Assembly (NCBI GenBank): GCA_902781515.1 | Contig: CACZJU010000001.1 | Location: 62,001-126,000 of the forward strand | DNA: 64,000 nucleotides | Direction of reading: 5' to 3' | From: an uncultured Bacteroidales bacterium | Lineage (GTDB): Bacteria > Bacteroidota > Bacteroidia > Bacteroidales > Bacteroidaceae | Part shown: in pieces, positions 24,401-26,520 of the stretch | Layout: every line of letters begins with the position of its first letter | Numbering within the stretch: the first letter of the stretch is position 1 | The notes under the pieces: generated by a model | Databases searched by the model: none | What the model was told of the DNA's origin: nothing | The model's input: only the letters and a program-made list of their open reading frames with translations | Program-made: the position numbers and the translations under genes

Positions 24401-24571
24401 GGTATTGCCGAACTGAAGATTAAGGAGAAACAGTTCAGTCACGCCGTATGGACTAAGGTGAATATCCTGCGTGGTGCAATAGTTCACGGCAATGTCTTCG
24501 GTGCTGGTGACTCGGGTATGGTCAAGAAAGACTCTGAGGTTGTCGTAGGTATGCCGGATGTGCATGATTAA
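437..24571 (+). CDS. Giant secreted repeat protein (about 8,044 aa) with YGGG/FGGG beta-helix-like units
   Basis: One uninterrupted frame of 24.1 kb. ATG 437 gives a classic signal peptide (MSVKRDILKS, then LLFFIILTLG, cleavage near GWAQ/D); ATGs at 389 and 425 are alternatives. Order of parts: (1) an aromatic-rich lectin-like N-terminus; (2) a chitobiase/hexosaminidase C-terminal-type module around residues 243-315 (TIRYTLDGTDPT); (3) three copies of a module that starts xxYVTYT and ends WxWYI...DPYxVxIQN (nt about 1600-1870, 2300-2700, 3560-3960); (4) a GLUG-like segment near residues 1279-1438 (NYVGGIVG, DKGGIVGY); (5) from about residue 2100 to the end, some 120 units by hand count of the form [VI][YF]GGGxxxxV-G-TxVxIxGG, spaced about 25-80 residues. 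Short strands with glycine turns suggest a parallel beta-helix surface fibre or adhesin. No T9SS tail, LPXTG or membrane anchor is visible at the C-terminus. I recognise no enzyme. Function is inferred only. Confidence 0.85.
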   Translation: MSVKRDILKSLLFFIILTLGTAKGWAQDYTGLYYISGNNQGVKSYDPDNIASNYYLCPTVDWLYYDAEADNKFTNVDNGQPFLTSYQYRNGVNDSTEAVWRIQKHATENYYYIIHNKSNRYLVSNASIPTSGANRLRVHLEASIPSGDDADYALFAITRAKKNNDYYYYYITPKKFSNWYLNITQGNRNSLQGTADKTDGPTGAPTAPMGTLAYNNVGGTLGLWNSSSDWTSQFFIEDVIVPEPTFTVNASGDVSISSEEGTTIRYTLDGTDPTVSSTTYSTAILSASVLAASSVKAIAVRTFDNKTSAVATLPVQNYTFHIINKSGNIAISSQTVRHPAGYPLTSGYTDIPAEIRSPYISDESIHFYNSTTTNVGHQISATPADGTDIYVTYTTNNLMEKFLHLRGERVMNITIGGTYIYDSGSNGSGAFAQKASPTTDEKANRRYLWMISGNDPYDIQIQNLETSNYFGYTTSPSTTLFLDDEPTNKKFILMSGNATGVYTGEGDHYEQMELMAATGGTTYYRVRYDSDFNISTTADRSKQQVCAYPNKSNVTYSLIDRKGALLTTISTTAEELILPEEWRSPLVDYQYWPSSAFTIEGGVYTKVVDPAPTQLTNLAGALDGQIYVTYTLKTNVDGSHKYDLDGRNSLNVANKVNKTYMLKFEHGESFKQEDGSDGVMNVARKAYYPYNNGDATLYVYGEERWEEQLANGASTRTRWLWYIEPANNPSSIDELDPYHVKISSYQNQTNYKIDDDNITQFHSYLRTYKPTGHSSIVTGVTNNNPLVTGGAASAPANNSLATEYMILGTSEGALKLTTFDKVDDGDGNPANDVRVTVNSFEQYWKNNPTCYDILVAADKPVIENTPVDANLSSAQKAVLEAKGWHVYSAWANSAVWSSNKKASKTFREGNHWFQTVSMGDGSFTLEETTLATMLVLLDQHGWEIARLPLPSGPTDPKRKERYANLHRYNSPMVERYHYWKKGKKVPGYHKFEVSDYATVSDVDLNEYTSDELGRANLDDPLQTPNLPNYETQAFEDGKERDWYVTYDVKPQYAHAYIGAATEGGTAASPYLLKMGGKYAKINGTSLTSVVDKPSDELDYDDKKPWYWYLKPNFNIDKEMGYLYDVREDEEDPESHIITESETNTAYHANGQSGFDPYNVQIQNVDDDTYYFNADISGSALGNGVWEAASSNGLKLDNLATEAPYPQTATGYDQTTLKITNATFMVLDDGNGNMRLMPRFDHSRVVQSFSTLTTPASARPAGDRGAGVQSLFIEPIPVLARTQADIINMEGYYILDSHFNLTSSIGTSEAPFGGTIDGQLNTYNLSVPLVAYASGAVIKNVILDNIHITSGTAAGNVGAIVCEATGNTRIYNCGILATGSTLDEDGIVTSCGSSVSGSNYVGGIVGLLDGNSRVINCFSYADVLNGSDKGGIVGYNNYASNTLNTENIRTMVMNCMFYGNISSGGNVSPIYGGEIISNKDHYGIGNYNYFRAEAPYVVNQEFNKANCALMAETRYLQRFEFFRNLMNSHRELAAWWATDDAANKDEMMKWVLEPSQIGTATPYPILKAPGKYSSVVNIDAANAPTIGDRNTGKKLGELAVHIQMGSGGAQYGAPVGAAITTSDTTLVITDKDFKHFNFNYGKVQLPYYNDVGTNNYRKASAPDATSRVVTGWKIVSITGGTAGSYTTGADATTDANGNITETPYNFADRNCTNKDLYSVSGRVLNQGAYWDVPEGVTNITIEPYWAKAAYLADDYADVVYDAGMSTSYNVPYVGGGQIYSNGSSYLIAGEDQKVYTSVDNARNQLDKNKTVYDCAIVLVGNAHKIGLSSADGSWAYTIMSADFDHDNEPDYSYILRYNDRSECHPVRADFINIPGLGMAQKSTGSSGSYNFGIMIPKGWFETTNTSLSRFTQFEYEHSSHPTTAPLILQGGVMEQWVSNNQKGTSNKIPYIHIGGNVWFKEFHTGCHQDKQIATKHSPISVTGGDFDEFYLTGLYRGDITSFADNAECYINGGRFGIVCGAAMEGIGKANGADNTGNIVWSIQNADIKEFYAGGLNAAKPVTGNLSTTITGSHVDFFCGGPKFGNMSANKTVVTNATNCVFGTYFGGGYGGNSYSRQAPRNHNNIVNFPHNDKDAGNHASWNAWLNAYYKQSYNDTYGGISTQFSYQFLPMSSNVTNVARIFVDYVSFSTATTRNVTSNLTGCTITGSFYGGGSLGKVEGPVTSTLNNCTVNGNVFGAGYSAKLPTIEVDSLGFRTEPYYYTDFGTYRYGVKGQTTTYTWGHANTPSIDKTNKIIYTTENLDGLGTVSGLARLTITGNTVVNGDIYDEEGNITSDKGGVFGGGDESDALGNTEVNIQAGGSSAIVNVFGGGNTADVLGNTEVNMTSGNVTRDIYGGGKGKTTIVRGDVTVNIGAKDGGGALSGTGNIGGDVYGGSALGDVNATKEEGYDFDVDPDAHIAATAEKTTNVYIYGGAITGSVFGGGRGSLAVGTLGDPGYEAPIDARNFTNTAVTMEGGTVATAVYGGSNINGVLKGTSTVTITGGSVGTLPTGSDPYTDVVFGGGYGQPTIVQGAVRVDIGTSGQVSGGATFNGHIYGGGALGSVNSSTEVNLNKGTINGNVFGGGLGKQAVAAVAADPEHGIEAQPAQPAINAVVGGNATVTLDGASLTYSGVSPKTGQIFGGNNLQGSPSGHIKVHVKRTIPVSEQPYDVAAVYGGGNEADYNPTADDYAQVIIEGCNISSIKDVYGGGNAAAVPATEVLILGDKIIENVFGGGNGELGADHAAHVGFHRESDLSKTNYTNGTGKTEVKLVGGTITNVYGGSNSNGDIRGGAYITMPLLSEYSSTYDCCSTLTTEHIYGGGKNADMSGGTNIVLGCMPNQWIDEIYAGAQNADVEGDVSLTITSGMFKRVFGGNKDGGKLKGSITVNIEETGGCDTPILIGELYGGGNLAGYSIYGYDGSGNPRTEAQLRTDISGRAENDGKTEEQLEAIFQAEKYDNPQLNIRAFTSIGSVYGGGYQAQMIADPHVDINVVKGSHAATAYAGETLENVPIKKKNGSGDIVDATIDITLPAHAENKIGTIGNVYGGGNLADVTGDAEVNIGTETTVGFVTEPVHRRAIPAEPMTPNAETGLYDVSVDGANITGNVYGGGNDADITGDAQVNICAKKGEGETYNCITANSSKVAIGGAVYGGGKGESTNVNNTKVVMGGGAVAHSIYGGGEFGCIEQNTNINIMAGAIGDPDNERGGETYGNVYGGGKGECDKTKPSAGLIKGNTNINITGGNIYHNVYGGGAYGSVGTYTVVESVTECAEGTGSATININGGTIGINGKENGMVFGSSRGEVAKPTGSPAEDPNDYLAWVNETHVTIGDSNNETPDPVIKGSVYGSGENGHTYTDTEVIIHSGTIGINSSEVVTYYKNNDVESDVVYSGPAYDYPYRGNVYGGGCGTDQYDSDSDGIDDTYNPKSGWVGGTASVTINGGTIVRDVYGGGSMGSVGGSTSVEISGNAVIGASGSNGGYVYAATRGDASLDDAHQAYVAASSLTISGGTINGDAYGGGQNGIVKGAVTVSLSGGEVKHDVYGGGALAKTNTEYLAGDPTKGTYTTTVTMSGDPGITIRGNLYGGGLGRKAEGAVLYADVEEYNTAKGTSLTPEAFGALSDAEKTKTAAVIAIPANVNGPVTVNVSSGTVENVFGCNNLNGAPQVSAAVTIAGGIVNHDVFGGGNQSDYGHDTNVTMTGGRADRIFGGGSEADVAGSVTITISGGKVVNDVYGGGALANTNTANWTLGAPRAIYVDITSVMTVGTTVVTGLYTESGGVYTEITAADTKAASGTTYYERRMLPGNWAAGKTSSSNTTTLTLTGGIFGNVYGGGLGDTSTPVYVFGDVSVIINKPEDITSNGGLGAAFSKDPRDVTVSGVSYTAVPNKGRVFGCNNVNGTPLGNVLVEVYGTRQIDNKDNYIAGHKNYEIQAVYGGGNQADYVPDNGKSTKVNIYGCDESSIARVYGGGNSASVPSTDVTIWGSYDIEYAFGGGNGGQPVLTSSGWVENAGADVIADANITCHGGRIGEIFGGSDFRGDCRKANTTQSQSGDCPLRITKLYGAGKEANVDGNVNIVISACTAENSQIEYVCGGSYKAQIAGSVHLTITAGYFKNVYGGNDQRGSIGGDIIVDIEESDPCKPIIIGNLVGGGNQAAFPGKYENGDTLPDLHPVTGKLRNITVNVKSATRIENIYGGSFMAETRANTEVNVNMLQGRHRGSSVLLPSDYGLVGARIPANITGVTTSYVAVSPAIESGKSVVGYYTRDGETDNYSAASGISNGSTTYYEKQVSGTIAKAIGTIGNVYGGGQQGQVRGNTKVNIGTSTTVPIMKRNGSGIIVDTSDNSIYDPEGKQRSDITIAYVDSIVRGAHIDGDVFGGGEMAEVTGSSEVNICTAETTPGSGTYVAVAEGAEKVTIGGSVYGGGSQADVLTNATVRMYNGYVFNGIFGGGYAGSVGTFTRSTDAAHTNVYGHTSHAGCIGKPISCKVGTGKCTVVVNGGQIGPVTVATQGMTRSKANGGPVAEGWVWGAGCGVVEDPADEPDTHFKTYVNETDVTIGGTAFVLESIIGGGEFGRVLGNTLVKIEGGQIGVGANQTEEVNGELKPKRYTDAQFVDPRDGITALNALAECSHFDYGRTEDDKKVYRPYDPYYEDYPSYVSANPDLSPASTSNPSDGKTWIGCVWGGGSGYFPYVKSDGSGYEWLRSAGLVEGNAEVRISGGHILTNVYGANEITDVKGKATVKMTGGTIGVPRTLEQIAIHPLSCYLFGGGKGDQRSHFDQWTTVDDVEIDISGGIIYGSVFGGSEDGHVLGNVDLTIRKGADFTIGGKTYTNGPIIGSWGTSYVDGNVFGGGRGFSGETLGAGSVTGDININIQGGTMLGSVYGGGRMASVGLDYFDSDDPLHGQFIEDDGDDTYGHITVNISGGTIGNTNEDAALAADGHYHTKGGNVYGGSMGRLELLDGTVNPKWPRLAQAKTATINITGDALIKNSVYGGGEFGNTRDNVYITVGGTRASNGTITPSGTPTINGHVYGGGYGSTIDSDGYKASITAADTKYLYTPMQWAGLVGGNTEVNICGGHVKKNVYGGGEYASVGVIDYSVNESDEYINIHKHDRVTDKGTINEQIYDFGLSWPYEFSYLMGGRATVNVTGGRVGTTLSSGYGYVFGGGKGQAMDRYREAFLANVKETDVNIAYTSAPADTTKTYLENDANAAIVAAIYGGAEDGHVYMNTAVDITEGLIGMSAYGGGKGRGTYMGKLRTKEGSAETIHDWKAEAEPILSWTAGKVYGNCGITVSGGRILRNVYGGGNRASVGKGNYSSGTDDYYTTGYGEKLEVKQWTSDEEGDFAWHFLNSGNTYVKITSGIIGNANGVYDGIPTGMVFGGSRGQSAEDVFLAPRYDYEPNFYLGYVNRAHVVIGQTDAERSAGALAEPMIWGSVYGGGRDGHVRDSAEVVIHRGTIGPEYNSTNKTLLGTSDINNYKWRDCGNVYGSGSGLGTWDATHHALSSGSVTRGTRAIINGGTIYNNVYGGGAMSSVGPPLIGTPGAPTDYAGKDISLCYVQINGGNIGTSDGYAARYGGSVYGASRGGDFVTGESEDDYATTIWTKVDIKGGNIAGDVYGGGQASRVKKDTEVNLTGGDITHDAYGGGQGSKGARDIAAHVGGNTKVELNKGVDEESLGCKVSRIFGCNNILGSPRGNVTVHVYSTQHRNQSQIRDKYALFHKISGYSITAYNGLVLLARDTLGIAESAYSSYTDVLGDKDATDNEKNAALEAFQNVVLRKNLELTATEMGPAYVTAIAPYQTILNSGEATAAAKDSALNNMKEYIYNAKYDVLAVYGGGNLATYQPYGPLANNTAADFKATTKKADVIIDGCHLTSIRQVYGGGNAAPTPANTVNVYGTYEIDELFGGGNGKDPFQDVHNNDKWYANQGANVGYYDYVEYVTTDTDVPTNGNGSLTNPYVAHTKSNASSQALRELNYSYGTGIAETNVLGGRIHYAYGGSNMKGNIRTRALSNYETSTECPVIIDKTYGAGKDASLDGEIRVVLECVDYMAELFGGSTKGDVYSDVDLIITNGHFGAVYGGNDKTGHVYGSIKITVKESGCNPIVIDRLYAGGLQSDYSVYGYYTDTSDGNKVKPRTYEKFRTDSIAAMATVTHPNDEDEVNEAMTAAGLYGYPKAHPQIDIISATKIGAIYGGGEKAVLIGTPHINVNMEEGHITAKYVDENLSKFAPGKHTVSDGHGDYTFVVRGLESEEGSTNGKAILGVGTIDNIYGGGDQAVVDGDTHIEIGTGMHHVKVADHEEFATLEPYRDSAKVMNSVYGGGRGLDATVTGNTFISMGKGASVENRIYGGGDLGSVGTVTATSAHTGDKEHAGCIGKPTAFKANTGRCTIDIFGGRVGPFGMKMITGGIADDYGYVFGASKGNLADPASDKDIDFKTYVNETYVTIRNAYEEGYEGGAADSLSHIASKPIICGGVYGGSENGRVLNDTHVFIQGGQIGVGRELTSAYAEADFINPATATVSQIEDKSAVMPECEAWTFESPWTPYDENANETWYTAAIATMGAASTVGTDGHTFYGNVFGGGSGYFTYKKSDGSHEWLPTAGLVEGDTYLNITGGHIISNVYGGNEMTDVTGTCHINMTGGTVGVPRTLKQVVEHPVVCNIFGGGKGDQRIHFNKSTNVGSTDVKITGGIVYGSVFGGGEDGHVMRNTSVTIGKDDHTGPTIGTWGISNLEGNVFGGGRGFSGDAYTAGNVAGSANTTIKGGNILGSVYGGGRIASVGYGLYLVSETGKYGTIRPDNFEDDGTTPVANFKRGYTNVTITGGTIGNRHEFIMPTAANIPLGLDADFKNWSAANWTTWKEHNRVPHTIFDTSNGRVTHSTSGNVYAGSMGRRTKIDGVTPNDYPSIEWKKLGNVKATKLAISGATTWILGNVYGGGELGSVKPYVNGETVEGGTTQVDITEGVIGVEVRENEFPQKATIALPGTYPASGSSAVKYTYGSVYGGGMGDETYGGGDILDNGASIKTLRAKVSISGADTKVRASVFGGGEQAIVSGSTQVNISNGEVGRDEVQPKNGSNRGYVMFGSSTMGNVYGGGKGSTKAVVNGLVKGNTTVNISGGKVYHMVYGGGALGSVGDFKLSDGADNPIYIPIANVPYGWDTEADGETPNGNNTGNTTVNITGGVIGISGRDNGLVFGASRGDLKNLYAYYTQAEIDAASPGDPAYGKSVGDPYKKYDVDPYDSLAWVKSSVVNIGTERSSDLTSPLIKCSVYGGGENGHNSDNATVNIYSGTIGIMEKDPSTGLDDPWWDFGDNDLNNQYRNYRGNVYGAGSGADTYSVTKGGTKFEYYNSKSGMVGGNTEVNISGGMIGRNVYGGGAMSSVGRITNENDTIQGGSAKNSDPTNSFAMSWPYKVIFAEGTGKTTVNVRGGHIGMGSSRIVGLDNGNIYGGSRGVAGDPYAMAHNANVAETHVTIDFEPESTNPTSMVGSPNYGKACIEGSVFGGGENGHVFGDTHVTMKDGFVSHSLFGGGRGDGQHKGKLIHVQTGEGATPPYTGTTAVMTGDVDIFDWLSGKVYGNTHLTMVKGRVLNNVLGGGYMASVGIGNYAGGADDFYPNGYGEKITGDLWTPSGSFNPRAPITSLNMPTTNADFFLATGKTFVDVFGGVIGSTDLWDGLPAGNVFGGSRGKAAPDLRESKRHLYAPEWFNGYCNETHVTIGGGYKCKAVCTDKNGTVHAVGDMASLQMLQELFDGDDLTTNWDKIDDSGIKIYGSVYGGAQDGRVRRDANVVVNAGEIGLPFTSANRTLLVPGAETLQEELDNPQWLHRGNVYGSGSGIGKYKFDLNYDGDSIDTDVDYYGTIVKEEDYSQNAGCVLRFTQVDINGGIIHRNVYGGGSMGSVGPPAIPPRDNETADKKGDTTTHGGKTGWQSQCTVNIRGEVGTPNDAVKGWTYQDIYGGEVYGACRGIAELKIKEKQFSHAVWTKVNILRGAIVHGNVFGAGDSGMVKKDSEVVVGMPDVHD

Positions 24572-24607
24572 CGAAAACGATAACCAAAACGAAAAAAGAA
24601 AAAGAGT

Positions 24608-24646
24608 GCCCCCCGGAAGTTTTAAGGCTTTCGGGGGGCTGTTTTT
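24608..24646 (+). terminator. Rho-independent terminator of the giant gene
   Basis: A 12-bp stem (24608-24619 with 24628-24639, one G-U pair, arms GCCCCCCGGAAG and CTTTCGGGGGGC) encloses an 8-base loop and is followed by TGTTTTTA. It begins 37 bases after the giant gene's stop codon. Confidence 0.9.
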
Positions 24647-24662
24647 ATGCAATAACAGTAAA

Positions 24663-24704
24663 CGAAAAGAGAGGCAATTATTCAAATGAATCTTTGCCTC
24701 TCTT
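24663..24704 (-). terminator. Terminator downstream of tRNA-Phe
   Basis: A perfect 11-bp inverted repeat (AAGAGAGGCAA at 24667-24677 with TTGCCTCTCTT at 24694-24704) sits directly behind the 3' end of the minus-strand tRNA. On that strand it is followed by TTTCGTTT, a weak U-tract. Confidence 0.75.
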
Positions 24705-24705
24705 G

Positions 24706-24778
24706 TGGTGTCACCAGGAATCGAACCGGGGACACAAGGATTTTCAGTCCTTTGCTCTACCAACTGAGCTATGACACC
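24706..24778 (-). tRNA. tRNA-Phe (GAA)
   Basis: On the minus strand the 73-nt gene folds as a standard cloverleaf: 7-bp acceptor GGTGTCA/TGACACC, D arm GCTC...GAGC, anticodon arm AAGGA-CTGAAAA-TCCTT with anticodon GAA, T arm CCCGG-TTCGATT-CCTGG (one G-U-type pair), and discriminator A. The 3' CCA is not encoded and would be added after transcription. Confidence 0.95.
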
Positions 24779-24796
24779 ATTGCCTGTTTGCGGGTG

Positions 24797-24828
24797 CAAA
24801 GGTACGCACTTATTTTGACACTACCAAA
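24797..24828 (-). promoter_or_regulatory. Promoter of tRNA-Phe
   Basis: Reading the minus strand, TTTG (24825-24828) is followed after 20 bp by TACCTTTG (24797-24804), an exact match to the Bacteroidota -33/-7 pattern. It lies 18 bases before the mature 5' end of tRNA-Phe. Confidence 0.8.
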
Positions 24829-24848
24829 TATTTTTGTAGAAAAAATAA

Positions 24849-24881
24849 CAATTTTCAATTATCAATTTTCAATTATCAATT
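24849..24881. repeat. AT-rich tandem spacer repeat
   Basis: Two and a third copies of a 14-bp unit (CAATTTTCAATTAT). The same wording recurs in other gaps of the window (about 29252, 32240-32278, 42297-42312), so this is a general low-complexity spacer of this genome. The second copy overlaps the -33 region of the tRNA-Pro promoter. Confidence 0.8.
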
Positions 24882-24897
24882 AAAAGTTGTACCTTTG
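24867..24897 (+). promoter_or_regulatory. Promoter of tRNA-Pro
   Basis: TACCTTTG at 24890-24897 is an exact -7 element. A weaker -33 (TTTC, 24867-24870) lies 19 bp upstream. The mature tRNA begins 29 bases after the -7 element. No separate promoter is seen for the following flippase gene, so this one may also drive it. Confidence 0.65.
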
Positions 24898-24926
24898 CAG
24901 TCGCTTTGCCACGGAGGCAGAGCCTT

Positions 24927-24999
24927 CGGACAGTAGCGCAGTTGGTAGCGTACCACGTTCGGGACGTGGGGGTCGGGAGTTCGAGTCTCCTCTGTCCGA
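24927..24999 (+). tRNA. tRNA-Pro (CGG)
   Basis: A 73-nt cloverleaf: acceptor CGGACAG/CTGTCCG, D arm GCGC...GCGT with a wobble pair, anticodon arm CCACG-TTCGGGA-CGTGG with anticodon CGG (reads CCG), T arm GGGAG-TTCGAGT-CTCCT, discriminator A. CCA is not encoded. Confidence 0.95.
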
Positions 25000-25032
25000 C
25001 AAATAACAGCAGTGGCGGGAAAGCCCAAACGA

Positions 25033-26466
25033 ATGGCAACACTAAAAGAACGTACTGCACGCGGCCTCATGTGGGGCATGGTAAACAATGGCACGGCACA
25101 GATGCTCGGTGCCATTTTTGGCATTATGCTGTTACGTCGCCTCGAGCCAGAGGACTATGGCAAGATAGCCATGCTTATGGTGTTCTCCAACATCGCCGCA
25201 GCATTGCAGGAGAGTGGTTTCCGTCAGGCTCTGTGCAATCTCGGCAGACCGTCGCAGCGCGACTATAATGCAGTCTTCTGGTTCAACATCGGCGTCTCGC
25301 TGTCGCTCTATGCCATACTTTTCCTTGCAGCACCGCTGATAGCACGTTTCTACAACGACCCCACCCTCGTGTGGCTCGCCCGCTATCTATTCCTCAGTTT
25401 CCTCATCTCCAGCCTCAGCATCGTGCAGCGTGCCTACATATTCATTAATCTTATGAATAGGCAGAATGCCGTCATTGGCATCACGTCGCTTTTGGTATCA
25501 GGCACTGTTGGTGTGATTATGGCAAGTAACGGCTATGCCTACTGGGGCTTGGCAACCCAACAGGTGCTCTATGTGGTTGTAGTCACCATAATGGTGTGGA
25601 TATACTCCCCTTGGCGACCATCGTTCCACATCGACCTGAAGCCTGCCCGCCACATGTTCGGCTTCAGCAGCAAACTCCTGTTGCAGAACCTCTTCAACAA
25701 TCTCAACGCCCATGCCTTCGGAGTACTTCTTGGCCGTTTCTATGGCGACCACTCTGCAGGTATATACTCCAATGCGAGGAAATGGGACGATATGGGCATC
25801 AACACCGTCAATGGTATGGTTATGGAGGTAAGTCAGCCCGTGCTGACACGTGTCCGCGACGACGACGGTCGCTATCGTCAGGTATTCCGCAAGATGCTTC
25901 GCTTCATCTCGTTCATCTCCTTCCCTGCCATGCTCGGCTTGGGACTCATCGCCCGCGACTTCCTGCTGCTTGTGGCAGGAGAGAAATGGGTGGAGAGTGC
26001 CTCGCTTCTCACTATGCTCAGTCTCTATGGTGCCTTCGTGCCCATATCAAGTCTATACTCCAACCTCACCATCAGTCGTGGACGTTCCGACATAAACCTA
26101 TGGAGCACCATCGTTCTCTGTGTAATCATCTGGATAGGACTCATAGCCTTGCATCCCTATGGACTGCACACGATGGTCATCTTCTTCATAGTCATCAACA
26201 TCCTATGGCTGGGCGTATGGCAATGGTTTGCCAAGAGGTTGGTAGGACTTCGTCTGCGCGATGTATTGCTCGACATCACACCGTTCCTTCTTTTCACCCT
26301 TGCCATCATGCTGTTTACATACTGGGCAACAACGCCCATCAGTAATCTCCCGTTGCGTCTTGTGGCAAGGATAGCTATGGCTGCCGTGCTTTATGCCGGC
26401 ATTATGTGGCTGAGCGGTGCCCGTATCATGCGGGAGTCGATGGAGTATGTGAGAGGTAAGAGGTAG
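25033..26466 (+). CDS. Polysaccharide flippase (MOP superfamily, Wzx-like)
   Basis: 477 residues, almost entirely alternating hydrophobic helices, beginning MATLKERTARGLMWGMVNNG and then a glycine-rich first membrane segment (GAIFGIMLLRRLEPEDYG). This is the usual opening of the polysaccharide-biosynthesis/Wzx-type family that moves lipid-linked oligosaccharide repeat units across the inner membrane. A GTG at 25012 would add seven residues (MAGKPKR); the ATG was preferred because family members start there. It begins 33 bases after tRNA-Pro and is followed by an acyltransferase and a glycosyltransferase, which fits a small surface-glycan export and decoration group. The last codons (VRGKR-stop) run into a GGTAGGAA-type spacer repeat, so the natural C-terminus may have been altered by that repeat. 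Confidence 0.85.
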   Translation: MATLKERTARGLMWGMVNNGTAQMLGAIFGIMLLRRLEPEDYGKIAMLMVFSNIAAALQESGFRQALCNLGRPSQRDYNAVFWFNIGVSLSLYAILFLAAPLIARFYNDPTLVWLARYLFLSFLISSLSIVQRAYIFINLMNRQNAVIGITSLLVSGTVGVIMASNGYAYWGLATQQVLYVVVVTIMVWIYSPWRPSFHIDLKPARHMFGFSSKLLLQNLFNNLNAHAFGVLLGRFYGDHSAGIYSNARKWDDMGINTVNGMVMEVSQPVLTRVRDDDGRYRQVFRKMLRFISFISFPAMLGLGLIARDFLLLVAGEKWVESASLLTMLSLYGAFVPISSLYSNLTISRGRSDINLWSTIVLCVIIWIGLIALHPYGLHTMVIFFIVINILWLGVWQWFAKRLVGLRLRDVLLDITPFLLFTLAIMLFTYWATTPISNLPLRLVARIAMAAVLYAGIMWLSGARIMRESMEYVRGKR

Positions 26467-26514
26467 GAAGTAGGAAGTAGGAAGTAGGAGGTAGGAAGTA
26501 GGAAGTAGGAGGTG
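26451..26514. repeat. GTAGGAA simple-repeat spacer
   Basis: Degenerate tandem repeat of GTAGGAA/GTAGGAG heptamers. It covers the last five codons and stop of the flippase gene and extends to the start of the acyltransferase. Its final copy supplies AGGAGG (26507-26512), an ideal ribosome binding site 8 bases before the ATG at 26521. Confidence 0.85.
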
Positions 26515-26520
26515 AGAAAT

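Noticed and set aside
24686..25268. Short frames over the tRNA genes
   Set aside because: They translate the tRNA sequences themselves; both tRNAs fold perfectly.
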